This document shows, piece by piece, positions 59,186 through 64,000 of a DNA stretch of 64,000 nucleotides. The position numbers were made by a program, and so were the translations under genes. Numbering within the stretch: position 1 is the stretch's first letter; each line of letters opens with the position of its first letter. A model generated the notes under the pieces. It did no database searches. It was not told where the DNA came from and saw only the letters and a list, made by a program, of their open reading frames with translations. The DNA comes from Trichobilharzia regenti (lineage: Eukaryota; Platyhelminthes; Trematoda; Strigeidida; Schistosomatidae), in the NCBI GenBank assembly GCA_944472135.2, contig OX235270.1, forward strand, positions 52,457,267 to 52,521,266. The letters are read 5' to 3'.

Positions 59186-59765
59186 ATGTTAAGACCTATA
59201 CAGTGTTTATTTTACTGAACAAGTGAATGGATTTCTTCCAACTTCTCCAAAGTAACGGTTATCTTGTATCATAATTTTTCCTTTAGCCACCATAATTTAG
59301 AAATCTCTTCAGTTGTGTATATGTATGTACAACATACTGCACTGTCAAACTGGAATATGTTTCTTATCCACACTTGATTATGCTGTAAAGATTTTCCCAA
59401 TGTGTGACTATTTAAACTAGGCCGAATCATGACAGATTTATCCTGGTTTATGTGCCAATAATTTTTTTCCTAGAAAACATCTGTACAACCAGATAAGTAG
59501 ATGATCTAGATGCTGACTGTATAAGAAAGTGAAAGTTGGCGGATGGGGTAGGGGACTAAGTTCAATTGATAAGACTACAAAAAACTTAAAAAGATTTAAT
59601 ATGTTATCACTATTTTAGTGACTGAAGTTTTTCTATAATCTCTACAAAATAGCAAACAAAATTGCAGGGTGAATAACCCTGAATGTTCAACATGACAAAA
59701 AAATACTCCTTTCTACTATAGAGACAAATCCTTTTGACCATTAAATATCCACATTATTACTAATA
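59186..59765. other. Non-coding
   Basis: Nothing recognised. Confidence 0.3.
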
Positions 59766-60874
59766 CTTCTTTGGGTCCTGAGTGAAACATAGGGATTCAA
59801 CAACACATGTCCATTCTACCCAGTTCTCTTCAGTCCTTTTTAACTGACTCATTGGGTGTCAATATGATCTCATATTCTCTTCACACGACCTCCTTCATGT
59901 CACTCTTGAATACCCAACCCTTGGTTTCTCATTCGGGTTCCACTAAAAGGCCTTGCCTGAGGTGTCACTCAAAGGTCTTCTCAGAGTGTGAATTATCGCT
60001 ATTCACTCTCATCTATATATGCTTTGTGAGCTAGTTGGTGGGATAGTTCGTTCCCAGAGTTCCTTGTCGCTCATTCTTTTTGGCCATTGGATCTTTACTA
60101 TCGAGCGCAGGCAGATTCTTATGAAAGTCTGTTGCCTCTTAGCAATGCTTTGAAAGACACACGAAATTTCTGAACCATAAAGAAGTATTGACTTGGTATG
60201 AATATTGGAAATATGAATGCAGCGGATTTTCGAACTAATTTCAGAATGATGAAGGTCTGCCTTGCCTCTCTGATATCCTCATGTATGTCACCTGTAAATG
60301 AAACCATTCTGTTTAGATGAGTGAAAGAAATGATCTCGTTTCAATGTCTTCCGTTAATTCTGATTGATGCTTGTTTTTGTTGGTTGGTTATCTTCACCAC
60401 TTCTATATTCTCTAAGCTCGCTTGTTGGTTTTCTGCTGAAAGTCTTCAAATTTATGTGACATCATCCATGAAGTCTAGATCTTTTTCTTCTTATTGGTCC
60501 TAAATATACCTGTCTTTCTGCAATCCGCGGTCTGCTGCATGATCCACCACAATCACGAATATCACTGGTGATAGTTGGCGGGCTCACATTACTCCTGTCC
60601 TCGCTTCAAGGACTTCCTCGATTTCTGCATTGTGAAAAACCTGACATGTGGCATCTTCATATGGTTGTGGAATGAGGTAGATAGAGATTCGAGGCTTTCC
60701 ATAGTGTTGAAGCAGTTTCCAAATGACTTCACGCCAAATTCTGCAAGAGTTCAAGTTACCCGTCTTTGATAATCTGACAAAATAGCCTTTCTTTCAGTCA
60801 GTAGGCACTTATCCTTTCCTCTGATTTTTCTGCAGTGGTAATGTAAGGATATCCAGTGAAGTACCATCAGCCCC
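59766..60874 (-). pseudogene. Non-LTR retrotransposon reverse transcriptase to 3' end (lineage 1), broken
   Basis: Minus strand from 60874: GADGTSLDILTL, KKGYF, then a jump straight to REVIWKLLQHYGKPRISIYLIP, so motif A (FDFEKAFDSVD) and about 100 residues before it are deleted. Then EARTGVM and LSPVIFVIVVD, the catalytic site altered to FMDD (60461-60472), VVKITNQQKQASIRINGRH, ISFTHLNRMVS, then a decayed C-terminus to about 59770 near CCTAAGTG/ACCCAAAG. Many stops and shifts. It meets the lineage 2 fragment at its 5' edge. Confidence 0.75.
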
Positions 60875-61760
60875 AACGGGCTGATCTATGACGAAATCTT
60901 AGCACGAATACAGGGGGCTCGTTTCGCATTTGTTAGTTTACGCCGACTCTGGCGTAGACGAGATGTTCGACTATCGACCAAAGGGCGGGTGTACTGCTCA
61001 TCAGTCCGCTCCGTCCTCCTTTATGGTTGTGAGACCTGGCCACTGAGAGTGGTAAACATGAAAAGACTAGCTGTCTTTTATCATAGGTGCCTGCGTTCTA
61101 TTTCCCGTGTAAAGTGGCATAATAAGGTGAGCAACATGGAGGTTAGGCGTAGAGTTCTAGGTAAAGAGGGGAAATCAATCGACGAAGTCGTGAAGCTACA
61201 AAGACTGAGATGGTTAGGACATGTGTTACGTATGCCAAGCCATTGCCTCCCTCGACGAGCTATGTTAGAGGATATAGGGTCAGGCTGGAAAAAAGCTAGC
61301 GGCGGTCAAACAAAAACTTGGCATCAGTCAATGAAATCCACAACAGTTGGTCTAAGCCACGTAGAAAGGTGTAGACTTCCAGGCTGGGGTCCTCGGGACG
61401 GTAAAAATCTATGGTTGGAAACAATCGGTGACATGGCTCAAAATCGTTCTCAGTGGCGCAGATGCATCCACTCCCTGTGACTTATGATCTTCAATGAAAC
61501 TGTTTTGTATTTCTTTATTACTCCTTTGTCTCACACCTCTGCTCACTGTTTCTATTATGCTTTTCTTGTACTTTCTTCTCTTGCTTCGCGTGCTACACGG
61601 AATGTGGCGACTTGAACTTCCGCACATTTGTGCAAAGTTCTATGTCGAAAACAGACAGACAGCTACTGGGTGGAATTCCCTCTGATTCTGCTGCCTTCTC
61701 GGGTGGCTTCCATTTACTTTATGGCATCCCAGGCTTCTACTTTTTCTGGAGGCCACTGGT
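60869..61760 (+). pseudogene. Non-LTR retrotransposon C-terminus and 3' tail (lineage 2), frame intact
   Basis: An uninterrupted frame of 204 codons, 60869-61480 (stop TGA at 61481 region, after RRCIHSL). It begins in mid-protein at SPNGLIYDEILARIQGARF, then LRRLWRRRDVRLSTKGRVY, RSVLLYGCETWPLRV, FYHRCLRSISRVKWHNKVSN, LQRLRWLGHVLRMPSHCLPR, GGQTKTWHQSMK and RLPGWGPRD. This is the post-palm region typical of schistosome LINE proteins (YGCETWP, WLGHVLRM). No start codon belongs to it; the first in-frame ATG is internal. Lack of stops suggests a fairly recent insertion. The 3' untranslated part seems to continue to about 61760. Confidence 0.78.
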
Positions 61761-62690
61761 AATTCTCAGACTGTTGATAGTATTTCTGGACGATTTATAT
61801 TTAAATATTTTACTTTTTTCATTTAGTCGGCACATTGTGACGTTATGTAATATCACTTTAACCACTAGGAAATTCAACCAGTAAACAAAATTTCATATGA
61901 AGATTACTCAAATTAACAGTAGTAGGTTTATGAAACTATGGATTATTGGGTTCAGCATACTGTTTTTTAAAGTGATTTGTTACGAATTTCATCATTTGCT
62001 TCCTTATTTATTTAATAGTTTGGAAGTCATATTGTGTTACAATCCTCACCGAATACCAAAGAGCAGTGTATCTATAAGTGACTATCAAATGTTTAGATTT
62101 CATACTTTTACTATAGCCTGTGAATTGACATGTAATGCTAATACAGTCAGTGGGAACTTTTTTACTCACATACACCCTCATAGTTAAGAAAAAGCATATG
62201 AGATAATCTAAGTCCAGTGATGAATATTCTTTGGTTCAAGATTAAATCTGCTGTTTTGTATCCTTTGAATGTTCATATCAAAACATAAGTAAGACACTTC
62301 ATTGTAAATATTCGTATGTTAATGAATTCCAGGATAAATAGTTCACTATTTATAAACATCAGTTTGCAGTATATATTATAACACCGAATTCGCTTTCCGT
62401 CGAATGAATTACTATACCACAGAATATTATTTCTTTATACACAGACCAACATGAATTTTTAGCTGATTTTTTTCATTTTATTTGAGAAATCCTTATCGAC
62501 AGTCTAATACCACTGTAATATAGGAGATGATAATCAGTCATGTCATCTTGTTTTGCAGAATGCAGCAACATCCCACATTCACTCTGGTCAAATAACAACT
62601 GTCTGAAGTACTTTATCACATATAACTTTCTCCATAGAAGAGTGTATCAGAGTAAAGAGGCTAATCTGAGAAACAAAAGTGATTTAAGTG
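61761..62690. other. Non-coding
   Basis: A 96-codon frame at 61897-62187 has a hydrophobic start but no recognised domain or splice sites. Otherwise nothing seen. Confidence 0.3.
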
Positions 62691-62780
62691 TTGGTTTGTA
62701 GGGATTTGCTTGGTTACAGAATCTCATCATGAGCTGACATTATTTAGAGAACCATTGGAAAACGTGTGAGTACTGGACAG
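62691..62780 (-). repeat. Alpha-type SINE, 3' fragment, inverted
   Basis: Minus strand: CTGTCCAGTACTCACACG at its 5' edge, then TTTTCCAATGGTTCTC, AATGTCAGCTCATGATGAG and AAATCCCTACAAACC. It holds only the part after the hammerhead-like stem III. Confidence 0.75.
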
Positions 62781-63075
62781 TAGTGACCAGCAGGTTGGGT
62801 GTGAGGACAAATACGTGCTGAAGACATTGGCTAAGGGTCGCGCTATGTCGTGAATTGGCAGAAGTTAGAATTCATGGGCCATTGGATCCGGTCCCACTCG
62901 CTCAGCGGTCTACGAGCTCGCCGGCCTTGTAACCAGAAGGTCCTGGGTTCGACCACCGGTGGCTGCGTACTGCTAAAGAGTCCCAAGCTAGGACGAAAAG
63001 GTTGTCCAGTATCCCCAGGTTTTCTAATGGTTCTCTAACTAATGTCAGCTCATGATGAAATCCTGTTCCCAACAT
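62781..63075 (+). repeat. Alpha-type SINE, plus-strand partner
   Basis: 5' part AGTGACCAGCAGGTTGGGTG, then GGGTCGCGCTATGTCGTGAAT, A-box-like CTCGCTCAGCGGTCTACGAGC, B-box GGTTCGACCACC. Hammerhead-like block at 62967: stem I GTACTG/CAGTAT, core CTAAAGA, stem II GTCC/GGAC with CAAGCTA loop, GAA, AAGGTTGT in place of ACAGCTGT. Inactive core (G5 changed). Confidence 0.8.
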
Positions 63076-64000
63076 CAGTGATTTTTTTGTAATCTACAAC
63101 TCAATTCTTTTTTCCACAGTATTAACTGAACTTGCTTCTAAGCACAAAAATAACTTGAAAACAGTAAAGCTTGATATGTATAATGAATCGATACTATAGT
63201 CAATCATGAAGAATAATAACCTCAGACAACCAGTCAGGTCAATGTAATACCAAAATCAATTTATGTATGGAAACTGATTTGATTTGGCATAAAACAACAC
63301 CTATGGTTGATTGGAACATAATTTTTAATAGCAATAGAGACTGAAAGTTAGCACAGTATGTTGCTAGGTAATTCAAATACATCAGAATAAATGTGTTCAA
63401 ATACTAGTTCTCTCATAATCCTATGTCTTTTGAATGACTTAGCGACATGTAGTTTACCGTGAGCCGAAAAATATATTTTTCTTAACAATCTGAAACATTA
63501 AGTCTTACCAGGTACACTGGCTTTATCCCTCCTTGGGGATCGATCATTTCAGTAGACATAAGAGATGGCTATGCAAATAACGAAAAATATTTCAGTTAGT
63601 TACCAACACACTATTTAAAACGAACCAATAAAACGCATCTGACATCAACATACTTTTAACACGTGGTGTGGTGGCTCATAATCTTTTATTTAAAAATATA
63701 GTAGCTCTAGGAGGGTCTAAAGTAAAAGGCTCGCTGCTAAGTCATACAAAAAACCACATCAATAAACTAGGACTTGGATACAGTTATTCTAATGTGTGTT
63801 TTTCCTTATGAATTTATCGGTATATTTCGCGATTTGAAACGCTGCAAAGACACACTGACAGTGAAGGGACTTAGTGAGTTTCTGCCATATTCTGTCAAGC
63901 TTTCAGAAGCGAATGCTAATAGTGATACTCTGAAAAGCCGCATAAAGTATGGTGAATATCCAAAATTTTGTGACATTAAACATAAATCCTCCGCAAAATC
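63076..64000. other. Non-coding to window end
   Basis: No recognised gene, RNA or repeat. Confidence 0.35.

Overview
The window looks like repeat-rich, AT-rich DNA from a blood fluke (a schistosomatid trematode). I infer this from the repeats: a dozen copies of a tRNA-headed SINE carrying a hammerhead-ribozyme-like block (the Sm-alpha type of schistosomes), two lineages of RTE/CR1-type non-LTR retrotransposons, and several Penelope-like element (PLE) tails with GIY-YIG-type C-termini. The species cannot be fixed from the sequence alone.

Protein-coding content of the host is very low. Two minus-strand blocks look like real host exons. One is a first coding exon (25763-26445) for a disordered, polybasic, single-pass membrane protein, ending in a clean splice donor. 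The other is a Ser/Pro-rich terminal exon (9421-10013) with a good splice acceptor. They lie in the order expected for one minus-strand gene with an intron of about 16 kb, but their splice phases do not match directly, so either at least one exon is missing between them or they belong to different genes.

Layout. 0.5-1.35 kb: minus-strand PLE tail, then a worn alpha SINE. 9.4-10.0 kb: terminal host exon. 10.9-11.65 kb: dead LINE 3' end. 12.5-13.2 kb: PLE tail. 13.6-15.8 kb: two SINE families. 20.1-21.2 kb: unclassified element with long inverted ends. 21.9-23.1 kb: two SINEs. 24.0-25.3 kb: minus-strand LINE reverse transcriptase. 25.8-26.4 kb: host first exon. 27.0-28.3 kb: nested cluster of alpha SINEs and a LINE tail. 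29.0-36.0 kb: LINE remnant, tRNA-headed SINEs and an 80-bp-arm palindrome. 38-40 kb: a small foldback and a hammerhead-like repeat. 41.4-47.7 kb: alpha SINEs, a LINE and a PLE tail. 49.6-50.2 kb: PLE tail followed by a hammerhead-like motif. 52.2-54.3 kb: a LINE insertion with a clear target-site duplication in a TA tract. 54.5-55.3 kb: inverted hammerhead-like repeats. 59.0-61.8 kb: SINE and two LINE fragments of different lineages fused head to head. 62.7-63.1 kb: inverted alpha SINE pair.

Theme: three apparently separate sequence classes here (alpha SINEs, PLE 3' regions, and a foldback repeat) carry hammerhead-type blocks with strand order stem I / CUGANGA-like / stem II / GAAA / very short stem III / UH. 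The PLE-linked motif at 50119-50159 keeps the core letters intact. All LINE and PLE open reading frames seen are broken or truncated, so mobilisation by any copy in this window is unlikely.
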